Shown: positions 52,484 through 62,347, numbered from the stretch's first letter. The stretch: 64,000 bases of DNA from Rubinisphaera margarita (GCF_022267515.1 NZ_JAKFGB010000014.1:124001-188000); one strand, 5' to 3'. Translations and numbers: made by a program. The notes: generated by a model from the sequence alone, not told the origin.

Positions 52484-53086
52484 CTACGGTCGCGGGGTGC
52501 GGGTCGGAGCCAGAGTTTCGTCGAAGTCGACTCTGGTATCTTCCAGGCTTTCCGAGCGATGCTCTTCCTCGGTCTGCTGCTGTCTGTTGTGATACAGATC
52601 GCGGGGCAGGTGACCAAATTCTGTGCAGTCGCGAGCGAGATTATCGCGGATCTTTTCGCAGGTGCTCTCGAGTTGAGACAGCTCGGCTTCGCTGAGATTT
52701 AGAATCGCGCGGTCTTTCACCCGTTCGCAGCACGCCTGCATATCATGCCAGATGCGTTCGGCTTTCCTGCTCGGGCTGATGAGCTTTCTTCGGCGATCTT
52801 CGCTGCAGTACTTTCGCACCAGCAGACCGTCTCGCTCCATGCGAGAGAGAATTCCGGCCAGGGTTTGTGCTTCCAGCCCCATCTTTTCCGCCAGATCCGA
52901 CTGAGGCTGCTCGCCATCGGCATTCAGATGCCGAAGCACTTCCCACTGACGGAACGTCACGCTCTGCTGAGCCAACTCGCATTCGAGCGCTTGACGAAAC
53001 GCGTGGGCCGTACTGACAATCCAGGAGCCGACGCCAACGCAGACCTGGTTTGATTTGGTCTGAGTGATAGATTTGCGGTCTGACAA
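52484..53086 (-). CDS. MarR-family transcriptional regulator with acidic tail
   Basis: A 200-residue winged-helix regulator: helix-turn-helix QSDLAEKMGLEAQTLAGILSR, wing GLLVRKYCSEDRRRKLI, and a C-terminal helix followed by a 40-residue Gln/Glu/Arg-rich tail. The start is TTG at 53086 with GAGG 8 bases upstream. The longer frame to 53248 is rejected because its first 54 residues lie across the divergent promoter and look non-coding. It faces the DUF2079 gene and may regulate it. Confidence 0.82.
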   Translation of the reverse strand: MSDRKSITQTKSNQVCVGVGSWIVSTAHAFRQALECELAQQSVTFRQWEVLRHLNADGEQPQSDLAEKMGLEAQTLAGILSRMERDGLLVRKYCSEDRRRKLISPSRKAERIWHDMQACCERVKDRAILNLSEAELSQLESTCEKIRDNLARDCTEFGHLPRDLYHNRQQQTEEEHRSESLEDTRVDFDETLAPTRTPRP

Positions 53087-53233
53087 CGAAAACACCTCAG
53101 CTCGGGGACACTGATCAATTCCTGCATACCTGAAATCAGGGAAGAACTGATCAGGCCGACTCGCTTCTAGACGGACAGACTTCGCAGCTGTCCCGGTTTC
53201 CCGCCGGCAGAATTCTTTTTTGTGATCGACTTC

Positions 53234-55294
53234 ATGAATGATACCCACTCCTTAGACGAGAGAAAAGAAGTTCCGTCGCGACTCCCTGTATTTCAGGTGA
53301 TTGCAGCTCTCCTTGTGGCCCTGCTGCTTGCCAATTCGCTACAGATTATCGCGGAAACACCAGCTTTGCGGGGCTCGTTCTTCAGTCCGACAGCCGGGCA
53401 ATGGGGAGCCGAGCAACTTCTGGCGGGCGAATGGTCCGATCTCGGCGACGGCTCCCACTCGCTGCGGGTCTCATTTCTCGCCTGCCTGATCTGGTCCCTC
53501 GTTGCGATGGCCATCCCGGCTGGCGTGCTGATCGTCCGCAAACAGTTCGCCCGTCTGCCACGACTGCTCATCTGGTTCGGGATCTCTGGATTGTGGGGAC
53601 TCCTGTGGGTCATCGCGCTGGTCGGGCAGTTCCTGGGACTGGCCACTTTGCTGCAGGCGACCGTACCGTTCTGGATTGCGCTGACAATGTCCGGCTGCCT
53701 CTATGAAATCGCGACAGCCCTGTTCCCTCTACAGGTAAACGATGACGAGACCGGGAAGCCGAATCGCCGGGTGCCGCTCGCAGTGCTCCTCTTTATGGGG
53801 ATCTACGTCCTGATTTATACTTCCATGAACTGGGGACTCTGGTTCAACCTTCGGCTGCCGCACGGCGACTCGGCCATGTACGAGGAACACCTCTGGAATG
53901 TGCTGCACGGCAAAGGATTCCGCAGTTATCTCGATCAGGGACTCTTCTGGGGCGAGCACATTCAGTTCGTGCATCTGTTTTTGCTCCCCCTGTATGCCCT
54001 CTGGCCGTCTCAGTTGTTTATGGAGCTGAGCGAATCGCTCGCTCTGGCGTCGGGAGCGATTCCCGTTTACTGGCTCGCTCTGCGTTCGGGTGGCAACCGG
54101 CGGGCGGCTCTTCTGTTGAGTGCCGCGTATCTCTGCTATTTCCCGATGCAGTTTCTCGATATCGCGATCGACCTGAAGACGTTCCGTCCGATCGCCTTCG
54201 GCATCCCGCTGGTCCTCTTCGCACTCGATCAGCTTGAGCGGAAACATTACGGCTGGGCGGCGTTGCTGCTCGCGTTGTCGCTCACCTGTAAAGAGGACTA
54301 CGCCATCGTCGTCTTTTCGATCGGGCTTGCGCTGCTGGCGATGTCGGTTCGCGATCAACCCTGGAAATTGAGGACGGCGGCCAGTCGATTCGGCCTCGCC
54401 TGCGTGATCATCGGGCCGGTTTATCTGCTGGCGGCGTTGAAGGCGATTCGCTGGTTCCGCAGTGGCGTCGAGGTTCATTACGCCGGCTACTTCTCGAAAT
54501 TCGGCTCCTCGACCTCTGAAATCATCTGGACCATGGCGACTAATCCGCTGTTGCTCATCCAGGAACTGGCGACGGTTAACACGTTGAACTATGCCCTGGC
54601 GATTCTGCTGCCGGTCGCGTTTCTGCCGCTGCGTTCTCCCGCTCGTCTGCTGAGTTGCCTGCCCATGTTCGTGCTGCTCTGCCTGAATGAGCTCGCCCAG
54701 GATCCCCGGCATCACTTTCATGCGCCACTCGTCCCGCTCCTGTTCTGGGCGGCAGCCGGCGGTTTGATCAATGGCGGATGGACGTTCCGCAAGACGAGCA
54801 AAAACGAAGAGACGCAACCAGTCGATACCAGCCTCGCAACTCAGCGGGCCCGGTTCGCTTTCTGCTGCAGCCTCGGGACGGCGATCTGGTTTTCGATGTC
54901 GCCGCTCGGCGTCGCCTTCTGGGATACCGGCTCGCAATGGCACTGGCGGACGCTGTATGTCCCGGACAAGCGAGCCGAGATGTGGTCGCGGGTGGAAGGA
55001 ACGATTCCGAAGTCAGCCCGGGTCGCGTCGACCGATTTCGTTCATCCGCGTTTTACGCATCACGAGCGTTCTTACGATTACAGCGACTACAAGCGCCGCG
55101 TCGCCGGCAATACGACCAATGTTCCCGAGGACACGGAATATATTGTGATCGACACCCGGCATCCCTACAGCGAAATCCGCTCGCCGGAACAGATCCGCGA
55201 GTTGCAGGAGTCGCCGGAGGAGTGGGATCTGCTCGACGATCCCACAGACGGCTATTTCCTCGTTCTGAGGCGCAGATCGCAGCCCGGAACTTGA
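53234..55294 (+). CDS. DUF2079 polytopic membrane protein
   Basis: A 686-residue protein with about 12 membrane segments. The DUF2079 signature region includes HGDSAMYEEHLWNVLHGKGF, the HIQFVHLFLLPLYALWPS segment, FRPIAFGIPLVLFALDQLE and CKEDYAIVV. The layout resembles GT-C glycosyltransferases (acidic first periplasmic loop), and a soluble domain (about 130 residues) is at the C-terminus. Function is unknown; a lipid-linked-sugar transferase is an inference. The GTG at 53222 is an alternative start. Neither start has a good ribosome binding site. Confidence 0.88.
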   Translation: MNDTHSLDERKEVPSRLPVFQVIAALLVALLLANSLQIIAETPALRGSFFSPTAGQWGAEQLLAGEWSDLGDGSHSLRVSFLACLIWSLVAMAIPAGVLIVRKQFARLPRLLIWFGISGLWGLLWVIALVGQFLGLATLLQATVPFWIALTMSGCLYEIATALFPLQVNDDETGKPNRRVPLAVLLFMGIYVLIYTSMNWGLWFNLRLPHGDSAMYEEHLWNVLHGKGFRSYLDQGLFWGEHIQFVHLFLLPLYALWPSQLFMELSESLALASGAIPVYWLALRSGGNRRAALLLSAAYLCYFPMQFLDIAIDLKTFRPIAFGIPLVLFALDQLERKHYGWAALLLALSLTCKEDYAIVVFSIGLALLAMSVRDQPWKLRTAASRFGLACVIIGPVYLLAALKAIRWFRSGVEVHYAGYFSKFGSSTSEIIWTMATNPLLLIQELATVNTLNYALAILLPVAFLPLRSPARLLSCLPMFVLLCLNELAQDPRHHFHAPLVPLLFWAAAGGLINGGWTFRKTSKNEETQPVDTSLATQRARFAFCCSLGTAIWFSMSPLGVAFWDTGSQWHWRTLYVPDKRAEMWSRVEGTIPKSARVASTDFVHPRFTHHERSYDYSDYKRRVAGNTTNVPEDTEYIVIDTRHPYSEIRSPEQIRELQESPEEWDLLDDPTDGYFLVLRRRSQPGT

Positions 55295-55449
55295 GGAAAT
55301 TTTCGCGAGCCGGAATCGCAGACAGAGGTGGCATGCCCTGACTTCCGGCCGAATGATCCACAGGAAATGAGCCGGAATTGCCGACTTGTTCCGCATCAGC
55401 CGATCTGGTGTGCTATTTTTCCAGCATTACCTCTCCTGCGCAATCAGTT

Positions 55450-55468
55450 TTGATGAATTTTGCATCAA
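55450..55468. promoter_or_regulatory. Candidate DeoR-family operator in front of the BMC locus
   Basis: TTGATG-AATTTTG-CATCAA is a 6-bp inverted repeat in the 254-base gap before the regulator gene. A TATGAT (55479-55484) that could be a -10 element follows, so a bound protein would block RNA polymerase. The sequence of this gap is more AT-rich than the surrounding genes. Inference from position and symmetry. Confidence 0.45.
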
Positions 55469-55548
55469 CATGATCCGTTATGATTGAAAGTGACGGAAGT
55501 TGAGGGCATAATTCGGCGTTACTTGACCGATTGTGAAGGAACGAACTG

Positions 55549-56301
55549 GTGCTGGTGGATCAAAGACGAGCCATAATCCTTGATTTTGCTGAACGAAATG
55601 GGTTTGCCACCCTTCAGCAGCTCATGGAGGCGACGGACGCCAGTGAATCAACGATTCGAAGGGATCTGGAAGTTCTTGACAGGACGGGACAGATCCGGCG
55701 AACCCGAGGTGGGATCGCTTACAGCGGCGAATCGCTGATGACTTTTGAAGATCGAACAACCCGAGGACTATCCGAGAAGCAAAGGATTGGGAGAGCTGTC
55801 GCCGCATTGGTGCAGCCGGGAGAGTCGATTCTGCTGGACGGCGGAACGACAACGCTCGAAGTGGCTCGTCATCTGATGTCGATGCCGCTGCAGATCGTGA
55901 CCAACTCGCTGCCGATCGCTCAGCTTCTCATTAACGCCCCTCAGATCGAACTGATTCTGATCGGGGGCTACCTGTATCCGAAAACGGGCGTCGCCCTGGG
56001 ACCGCTGGCGGTTCAGGCGTTGAGCACGATTCGGGTGCAACGACTGATCATGAGTGTGGGAGGCATCACCGAAGAGGGGATGTTCAACAGCAATACGCTG
56101 CTGGTGGAAGCCGAGCAGAAGATGCTGGAGACAGCCGAAGAGGTCATCGTGGCAGCCGACAACGGAAAGTTCGGCCGCAATGCCCTCGCCAAAGTCTGCG
56201 AACTGAGTCGGCCTGACCGGCTGTTCGTCGACAGCTGCCTCGACCCGCACTGGCAGGAAACGATGAAGTCGGCCGGCGTGAACCTCACGCTCGTCGAATA
56301 G
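55549..56301 (+). CDS. DeoR-family transcriptional regulator of the BMC locus
   Basis: A 250-residue repressor. The N-terminal helix-turn-helix (ATLQQLMEATDASESTIRRDL) and wing (RTRGGIAY) are followed by the DeoR sensor domain with LLDGGTTTLEVARHL, NSLPIAQLL, LIGGYLYPKTGVALGP and ADNGKFGRNAL. DeoR-type sensors bind sugar phosphates, here most likely an L-fuculose or L-rhamnulose phosphate. It starts with GTG, with GAAGGA 9 bases upstream. It precedes the shell genes on the same strand. Confidence 0.92.
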   Translation: MLVDQRRAIILDFAERNGFATLQQLMEATDASESTIRRDLEVLDRTGQIRRTRGGIAYSGESLMTFEDRTTRGLSEKQRIGRAVAALVQPGESILLDGGTTTLEVARHLMSMPLQIVTNSLPIAQLLINAPQIELILIGGYLYPKTGVALGPLAVQALSTIRVQRLIMSVGGITEEGMFNSNTLLVEAEQKMLETAEEVIVAADNGKFGRNALAKVCELSRPDRLFVDSCLDPHWQETMKSAGVNLTLVE

Positions 56302-56642
56302 CGGCGGAGCCGCACGGAATGGATCAACCACGAAGGATGGCACAGAGATTGATCTCTGTGTTGAACGCCTGTCGTGAACAAGTCGAAGTTGCACGGCAAC
56401 AAGAGGCTTGTCTTCAGCGTCCTTCGAGAAAACGACGTCGAATCGAGCCCAGACAGGAATGTCTGGGCCACCCTGTCGGAGTGCTTTCCCACTTCCAGGA
56501 CAGGGCAATGAACCAGGGTTGGTCGTAAATCGTGTGCCACTGGCTCCGCCAGTGCATCGAAGAGCTCCCGGAGCCCCACTGGCAAAGCCAGAAGCCCACT
56601 TGAGTGGAGCTTGATCGACAGATAACTAACAAAGTGAGACAG
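56302..56642. repeat. Gap between deoR and pduL filled with palindromic repeats
   Basis: No gene. Three hairpin elements are seen: CACAGAGAT-TG-ATCTCTGTG (56341-56360), CCCAGACA-GGAA-TGTCTGGG (56448-56467) followed by CCACCCTGTCGG, and the CACTGGC pair at 56536-56600 (the right copy is degenerate, CACTGGCAAAGCCAG). A pduL-specific promoter, if one exists, would have to lie among these. Confidence 0.8.
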
Positions 56643-57353
56643 ATGACAGCAACACTTCAGCGCAACGATGTTGAGCAGATTGTCCGCCGGGTTCTGGAGT
56701 CGCAGTTGAACGGCGCTCCGAAGTCGGAAACGCCCGTCAAACCAGCCGGCCAGCCGAATCCGCTCGTCGTGAATATCTCGGCTCGGCATATTCATCTCAC
56801 TCAGGAACATGTCGAGATCCTCTTCGGAGAGGGCGCGACACTGACCGAGATGAAGTCGCTCTATCAGGACGGCTACTACGCCGCCGAAGAAACACTGTCC
56901 GTCATCGGTCCTCGCCGCCGTGTCCTGAACAACGTCCGCGTGCTTGGACCGTGCCGGGATGATTCGCAGGTCGAACTCGCCTTCACCGACGGCATCTCGC
57001 TCGGCATCGATCTGCCCGTTCGCATCAGTGGCGACATCCAGGGTACTCCTGGCTGCATTCTGGTGGGTCCGAAGGGGGTCGTCGAACTGAAGCAGGGTGT
57101 TATTCGGGCCATGCGTCACGTTCACATGGGACCGGAAGACCTCGAATATTACGGCGTCAAAGACAAAGACATGATGCAGCTGCGAGTCGAATCGCCGGGC
57201 TGCACCACGGTGCTCGAAGACGTCGCCGTCCGAGCGGGCAAAGGCATCAAACTGGAAGTGCACATCGACACGGACGAAGGCAACTGCCTGAATCTGGAAG
57301 CCGCGACGAACGTCGAACTGCTCAAAGCCGAACCGTGTGGCTGTAAGCACTGA
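56643..57353 (+). CDS. pduL: PduL-type phosphotransacylase of the BMC
   Basis: A 236-residue enzyme that converts acyl-CoA and phosphate to acyl-phosphate and CoA, here probably lactyl- or propionyl-CoA. The N-terminus (NDVEQIVRRVLESQLNG) is an amphipathic helix typical of BMC encapsulation peptides, followed by a Pro/Ala-rich linker. The two PduL zinc motifs are seen: SARHIHL and MRHVHMGPED. GYYAAEETLSVIG and KVEVHIDTDEGN-like C-terminal elements also fit. Zinc-dependent PduL is unrelated to Pta. Confidence 0.94.
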   Translation: MTATLQRNDVEQIVRRVLESQLNGAPKSETPVKPAGQPNPLVVNISARHIHLTQEHVEILFGEGATLTEMKSLYQDGYYAAEETLSVIGPRRRVLNNVRVLGPCRDDSQVELAFTDGISLGIDLPVRISGDIQGTPGCILVGPKGVVELKQGVIRAMRHVHMGPEDLEYYGVKDKDMMQLRVESPGCTTVLEDVAVRAGKGIKLEVHIDTDEGNCLNLEAATNVELLKAEPCGCKH

Positions 57354-57385
57354 TTAAAAGACGGCGTTCAACTGCAGTCTCCGCC

Positions 57386-57460
57386 GCACTGGCAGGGCCA
57401 CCCGACACAAAAATACGAAACACAAAATCAATTCCGCACAGACGAAGATGTCTGTGTCAC
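57386..57460. repeat. Palindromic repeats between pduL and the first BMC-H gene
   Basis: A single CACTGGC half (57387-57401, CGCACTGGCAGGGCCACCC) and CACAGAC-GAAGAT-GTCTGTG (57437-57456), a copy of the GGAA-loop family with a changed loop, followed by TCACC. They lie 34-107 bases past the pduL stop. Confidence 0.7.
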
Positions 57461-57517
57461 CGTACGAGTTTCAGGCCTCGCCTGATCAACCTTTTTTCTT
57501 TTGGGGAGTAACGAGAA

Positions 57518-57820
57518 ATGGCAAAAACGATGGAAGCTCTGGGCATGATCGAGACCAAGGGCCTGATCTGTCTGATCGAAGCAGCTGACGCCATGATGAA
57601 GGCCGCCAACGTGCAGATGATCGGCTGGGACAAAGTCGGTAGCGGTCTGGTGACTGCTTTCGTCGTCGGCGATGTCGCCGCTGTCAAAGCCGCCATCGAC
57701 GCCGGTGCCGCTGCTGCCAGCAAGATTGGTGAAGTCATCAGCGTGCAGGTCATTCCTCGTCCGCACGAAGAACTTGCCAGCGTTCTGCCGATCCGCAAGA
57801 ACTCTGCTCCTGCCAAGTAA
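57518..57820 (+). CDS. BMC-H shell protein 1
   Basis: A 100-residue hexameric shell protein with a single BMC domain: ALGMIETKGLICLIEAADAMMKAANV, the pore-loop region KVGSGLVTAFVVGDV, and VKAAIDAGAAAASKIGEV ending with HVIPRP-like VQVIPRP. A C-terminal tail (ELASVLPIRKNSAPAK) is present. Hexamers tile the shell facets and the central pore passes metabolites. GGGGAG lies upstream of the ATG. Confidence 0.97.
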   Translation: MAKTMEALGMIETKGLICLIEAADAMMKAANVQMIGWDKVGSGLVTAFVVGDVAAVKAAIDAGAAAASKIGEVISVQVIPRPHEELASVLPIRKNSAPAK

Positions 57821-57897
57821 ATCCGCTCACGGCACTCTTTTGAAGTTGCCGCCCGCATTCAAAGTTACAAGACAATTTATCCCCGGAGTTAATCTCG

Positions 57898-58170
57898 ATG
57901 AACGATGCAATTGGAATGGTGGAAACAAAGGGTCTGATCGCTCAGATCGAAGCTTCCGATGCCATGTTGAAGGCCGCCAACGTCTCTCTGGTTCAGCAGA
58001 TCCAGATCGGCGGAGCCTACATCACGACCGTGATTCGCGGTGATGTCGGTTCGGTTCGTGCCGCTGTCGACGCCGGTGCAGAAGCCGCTTCAAAGATCGG
58101 CGAACTGGTTTCGGCTCACGTGATTCCTCGTCCGCAGGGCGATCTGATGGAACAGTTTCTGAAGAAGTAA
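57898..58170 (+). CDS. BMC-H shell protein 2
   Basis: A 90-residue shell protein. The BMC domain reads GMVETKGLIAQIEASDAMLK, with pore-loop QIQIGGAYITTVIRGDV and VRAAVDAGAEAASKIGEL, ending VIPRPQGDLMEQFLKK. It is a paralog of the preceding protein with a different pore loop (IGGAYI rather than VGSGLV), so the two hexamers should differ in permeability. The spacing of 77 bases and a good CGGAG support joint transcription. Confidence 0.97.
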   Translation: MNDAIGMVETKGLIAQIEASDAMLKAANVSLVQQIQIGGAYITTVIRGDVGSVRAAVDAGAEAASKIGELVSAHVIPRPQGDLMEQFLKK

Positions 58171-58230
58171 GCCGTCGAACTGTCTGCTCGGTTGTCGGAC
58201 TCACTCGTTGTTTTGTCAGGGAAGAACCTC

Positions 58231-59430
<1,200 letters not shown>

Positions 59431-59483
59431 GAACGACGCACTGCTGGATCAGCCGGCAGGAGCACCTGGCGAGATTACGGTTG

Positions 59484-59555
59484 GGTGGCACTGGCTCGGC
59501 CAGTGCAAAACGTAAGGCTCGCGAACAGATCGCACTGGCGGAGCCAGTGGCACAC
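59484..59555. repeat. Paired CACTGGC/GCCAGTG palindromes between ackA and BMC-P
   Basis: CACTGGC-TCG-GCCAGTG preceded by GGGTGG, and CACTGGC-GGA-GCCAGTG followed by GCACAC, about 27 bases apart. The layout is the same as at 46.5 kb, and the outer GGTGGCAC..GTGGCAC are inverted. It lies 54 bases past the kinase stop. Confidence 0.88.
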
Positions 59556-59593
59556 ACGGGTAGACAGTTCACAGGTATTTCGGAGACGCGGAC

Positions 59594-59911
59594 ATGTTCA
59601 TTGGGCGAATTACTGGCAGCATTGTTTCGACACACAAAGTCGATTCGATGATCGGCCAGACACTGTTCGTCGTCGAGCCACTTCGTGTCGATGAACAGAC
59701 CAAAGACAAGCTGAAGCCAACCGGACGAACCTTCATCGTGGTCGATACCGTGGGAGTCGGTGTGGGCGAGATCGTTCTGTGTGTCCAGGGATCGAGTGCC
59801 CGTTACACCGAACAGACCAAGAAACTGCCGATTGATGCCGCGGTGATTGGCATCGTCGACAAGGTCAGCATTCACGAATCACTGATCTACGACAAGTCGG
59901 AGGATGAGTGA
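59594..59911 (+). CDS. BMC-P (EutN/CcmL) vertex shell protein 1
   Basis: A 105-residue pentamer-forming shell protein. FIGRITGSIVSTHKVDSMIGQTLFVVEPL and the DTVGVGVGEIVLCVQGSSAR segment match the family (usual GAGxGE motif). BMC-P pentamers cap the vertices. It ends within TGATG shared with the next gene, so the two are translationally coupled. Confidence 0.95.
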   Translation: MFIGRITGSIVSTHKVDSMIGQTLFVVEPLRVDEQTKDKLKPTGRTFIVVDTVGVGVGEIVLCVQGSSARYTEQTKKLPIDAAVIGIVDKVSIHESLIYDKSEDE

Positions 59912-60405
59912 TGGACGAGCAGAACTCACCGCAGGCACAGAACACCAAACGGACGATCCTGATCATCACCTTCAGCATGATCATGGGCGTGGTGATGTTC
60001 GCCGTGGTGACGTTTCTGATCGCCGAACCCAAGGCTCAGCCGGATGACAATCTGATCTCCTACGTGATGGCCGGACTTGCCGTGCTCTGCCTGGCAGCCG
60101 CGACCGTCGTTCCGGGAGTGATCGTAAGTACGCTCGAAACGCAGAAGTCTTCTGCCGACGAGCAGCCGGATTACATGACGTATCTCGGCATCTACCAAAC
60201 CAGGACGATTATTCAGTACGCACTGCTCGAGGGAGGAGCGTTCGCGAATCTGGTGGCCGTCTTTGTTGAAGGGAATCGCTGGTCGCTGATGGTCGCCGGA
60301 GCCCTGCTCTTCGTGATGATCATCCAGCTGCCCACCCCCGGACGAATCGACAACTGGATTCGACATCGTCGGGAGATGAATCAATTCGGGAACTGGAATC
60401 AGTAA
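59911..60405 (+). CDS. BMC-locus integral membrane protein of unknown function
   Basis: A 164-residue protein from ATG at 59911, overlapping the BMC-P stop by one base (TGATG). It has three or four membrane segments: about residues 14-36, 45-67, perhaps 95-110, and 116-136. It has no recognised domain. The ends are charged, with WIRHRREMNQFGNWNQ at the C-terminus. It is coupled to shell genes, so a link to the compartment (substrate or product flux, or anchoring) is inferred. A membrane protein inside a BMC operon is not expected for a soluble organelle. Confidence 0.75.
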   Translation: MDEQNSPQAQNTKRTILIITFSMIMGVVMFAVVTFLIAEPKAQPDDNLISYVMAGLAVLCLAAATVVPGVIVSTLETQKSSADEQPDYMTYLGIYQTRTIIQYALLEGGAFANLVAVFVEGNRWSLMVAGALLFVMIIQLPTPGRIDNWIRHRREMNQFGNWNQ

Positions 60406-60454
60406 GCACGCCGTGACTATCCGGCGATTCACATAACGACAAGGATTCTTTTCG

Positions 60455-61882
60455 ATGCAGAACACCGAAGCCACAATTCGCACGGTCGTCCAGGAAGTCC
60501 TGGCACAGCTGCACAAGCAAAACGGGAAGGCTCCCGCGAAGTCGGAACGTCAGAACGGCGACTGGGGTGTCTTCACCGATACCGACCAGGCGATCGCCGC
60601 TGCTCACGAAGGCTTCGAAGCTCTGCAGAAGTCGACGATGGAAGCCCGGGCCAAGATCGTCGAGATCGTCAAGCGGATCTGCAACGATCAGGCTGAAGAA
60701 CTCGGTCGGCTTGAACTCGAAGAAACCAAAGTCGGCCGCCTCGAACACAAAATCGAGAAGCTGCAGATCATCAAGAAGGTTCCGGGCGTCGAATGGCTCA
60801 AGTCGGACGCCATGAGCGGCGATCACGGCCTGACCGTTGTCGAGTACGCACCGTTCGGCGTCATCGGAGCGATCACTCCGGTCACCCACTCTCTGCCGAC
60901 TCTGGCCGGTAACGTGATCAACATGGTCGCCGCCGGCAACACGATGGTCGTCAACCCGCACCCGAGCGGCAAGAAGATCGCCTGCGAAGGGGTTCGCCGC
61001 TTCAATCGGGCCATCTACGCCGCAACCGGACTGCAGAACATCATCAACATCGTTTCGGAACCGACTCTGGAATCGGCCGAACGCATCTTCGCTCACCGCG
61101 ATGTCAAAGTCCTCTGCGTGACCGGTGGACCGGGCGTTGCCCGTGCCGCCATGGCGAGCCGCAAGAAGGCGATCGTTGCCGGCCCGGGGAATCCTCCCGT
61201 CCTCGTCGACGAAACCGCCGATCTCGATAACGCCGCCCGTTCGGTCATCGCTGGCGGCGGATACGACAACAACCTGCTCTGCATCGGCGAGAAGGAAGTC
61301 TTCGTCGTCGAGTCGGTCTTCGATGAGTTCATGGCCGCCATGGACCGAGCCGGAGCCAAACGACTCAACTCCTCTCAGGTGGACCAGCTCAGCAAGACCG
61401 CGTTCAGCCCGCCAGAGAATGCCGACGACCACTATCACTTGAATCGCGACCTGGTCGGCAAGCATGCCTCGTTCCTGGCTCAGCAGATCGGACTTTCGTT
61501 GCCGGAATCGACTCCGCTGCTGTTCGGCGAAACCGATGAGAGCAACCCGTTCGTCCCGGAAGAGCAGATGATGCCCTTCGTGCCGATCGTTCGCTGCCGC
61601 GACTGGGAACACGGCGTCGACCTGTGCGAGAAGTACGAACACGGCTTCAAACACACCAGCCTGATTCACACCCGCAACGTCCGCCGCATGTCGATCATGG
61701 GCCGTCGGATGGATACGACCCTGTTCATCAAGAACGGGGCCTCGCCAGCTGGTCTCGGACTGGGCGGCGAAGGGTATCTGTCCTTCAGCATCGCAACGCC
61801 AACCGGAGAAGGGGTCACCAACCCGCTGACCTTCACCCGCCAGCGTCGGTGCACTCTGGTGGATGACCTGCGTGTCATTTAG
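60455..61882 (+). CDS. CoA-acylating aldehyde dehydrogenase (PduP/EutE-like) of the BMC
   Basis: A 475-residue aldehyde dehydrogenase that converts an aldehyde plus CoA to acyl-CoA with NAD. The N-terminus NTEATIRTVVQEVLAQL is an encapsulation-peptide-like amphipathic helix followed by a polar linker (KAPAKSERQ). The catalytic Cys is in NNLLCIGEKEVFV, preceded by GGPGVARAAM and PGNPPVLVDETADL. The substrate is probably lactaldehyde. It follows the membrane gene by 49 bases. Confidence 0.95.
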   Translation: MQNTEATIRTVVQEVLAQLHKQNGKAPAKSERQNGDWGVFTDTDQAIAAAHEGFEALQKSTMEARAKIVEIVKRICNDQAEELGRLELEETKVGRLEHKIEKLQIIKKVPGVEWLKSDAMSGDHGLTVVEYAPFGVIGAITPVTHSLPTLAGNVINMVAAGNTMVVNPHPSGKKIACEGVRRFNRAIYAATGLQNIINIVSEPTLESAERIFAHRDVKVLCVTGGPGVARAAMASRKKAIVAGPGNPPVLVDETADLDNAARSVIAGGGYDNNLLCIGEKEVFVVESVFDEFMAAMDRAGAKRLNSSQVDQLSKTAFSPPENADDHYHLNRDLVGKHASFLAQQIGLSLPESTPLLFGETDESNPFVPEEQMMPFVPIVRCRDWEHGVDLCEKYEHGFKHTSLIHTRNVRRMSIMGRRMDTTLFIKNGASPAGLGLGGEGYLSFSIATPTGEGVTNPLTFTRQRRCTLVDDLRVI

Positions 61883-61910
61883 TCAACAAGACAGGAAGAC
61901 CGAAGGGTAG

Positions 61911-61931
61911 CCCCGAAAGTTTCTTTCGGGG
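61911..61931 (+). terminator. Hairpin after the aldehyde dehydrogenase gene
   Basis: CCCCGAAAG-TTT-CTTTCGGGG, a perfect 9-bp stem with a 3-base loop, 28 bases past the stop. It could stabilise or end the mRNA, but no T-run follows, so it is not a classic terminator. Confidence 0.4.
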
Positions 61932-62028
61932 CGGCGCAGCCGCAGGAGGCTGCAGTTCCCGCGAGTTACAAGAACTGAATTGGAGCCTGGAGAACGCGAT
62001 CATAAGTATTCTCCCACGGCTTCACCCC

Positions 62029-62054
62029 GCACAGACAGGAATGTCTGTGCCACC
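62029..62054. repeat. GGAA-loop palindrome between ALDH and BMC-P
   Basis: CACAGACA-GGAA-TGTCTGTG (62030-62049), a perfect 8-bp stem with a GNRA-type loop, followed by CCACCA. It ends 35 bases before the ATG of the second BMC-P gene, so it lies in that gene's 5' leader. Confidence 0.85.
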
Positions 62055-62084
62055 ATTTTCAAGTACGAGACAGACAACACTCCC

Positions 62085-62339
62085 ATGCAACTGGCCCGGG
62101 TCCACGGAAAAGCGACTGCCACGGTGAAGGCTCCTGCCCTCAAGGGGTGGCGATTGCTGCTGGTCCAGCCGTTGATGGTCGATGGTTCGCCGGACGGTTA
62201 TCCGATGCTGGCCATCGACAATCTGGGAGCCGGTGTGGGCGACACCGTGCTGCTGACCACGGACGGAGCAGCGGTGAAAGACATCATGAAAACCGATGCC
62301 TCGCCTGTGCGGTACGCCATCATTGGCATTGAAGATTGA
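62085..62339 (+). CDS. BMC-P (EutN/CcmL) vertex shell protein 2
   Basis: An 84-residue shell protein: MQLARVHGKATATVKAPALK, then LLLVQPLMVDGS and the NLGAGVGDTVLLTTDG motif, ending YAIIGIED. This is close to the minimal EutN length. The stop codon is followed after 8 bases by the next gene. Confidence 0.95.
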   Translation: MQLARVHGKATATVKAPALKGWRLLLVQPLMVDGSPDGYPMLAIDNLGAGVGDTVLLTTDGAAVKDIMKTDASPVRYAIIGIED

Positions 62340-62347
62340 AGTACGGA

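Noticed and set aside
56013..57350. 445-residue minus-strand frame
   Set aside because: Antisense to deoR and pduL and across the repeat-filled gap; no motif.
58192..58230. Upstream in-frame start for acetate kinase giving a longer N-terminus with possible targeting helix
   Set aside because: The extension has no amphipathic helix and the ATG at 58231 has a good ribosome binding site and is followed directly by the conserved NLGSTSFK.
60320..61669. 449-residue minus-strand frame
   Set aside because: Antisense to the aldehyde dehydrogenase gene, which has intact motifs and a proper start; composition is a codon-mirror artefact.
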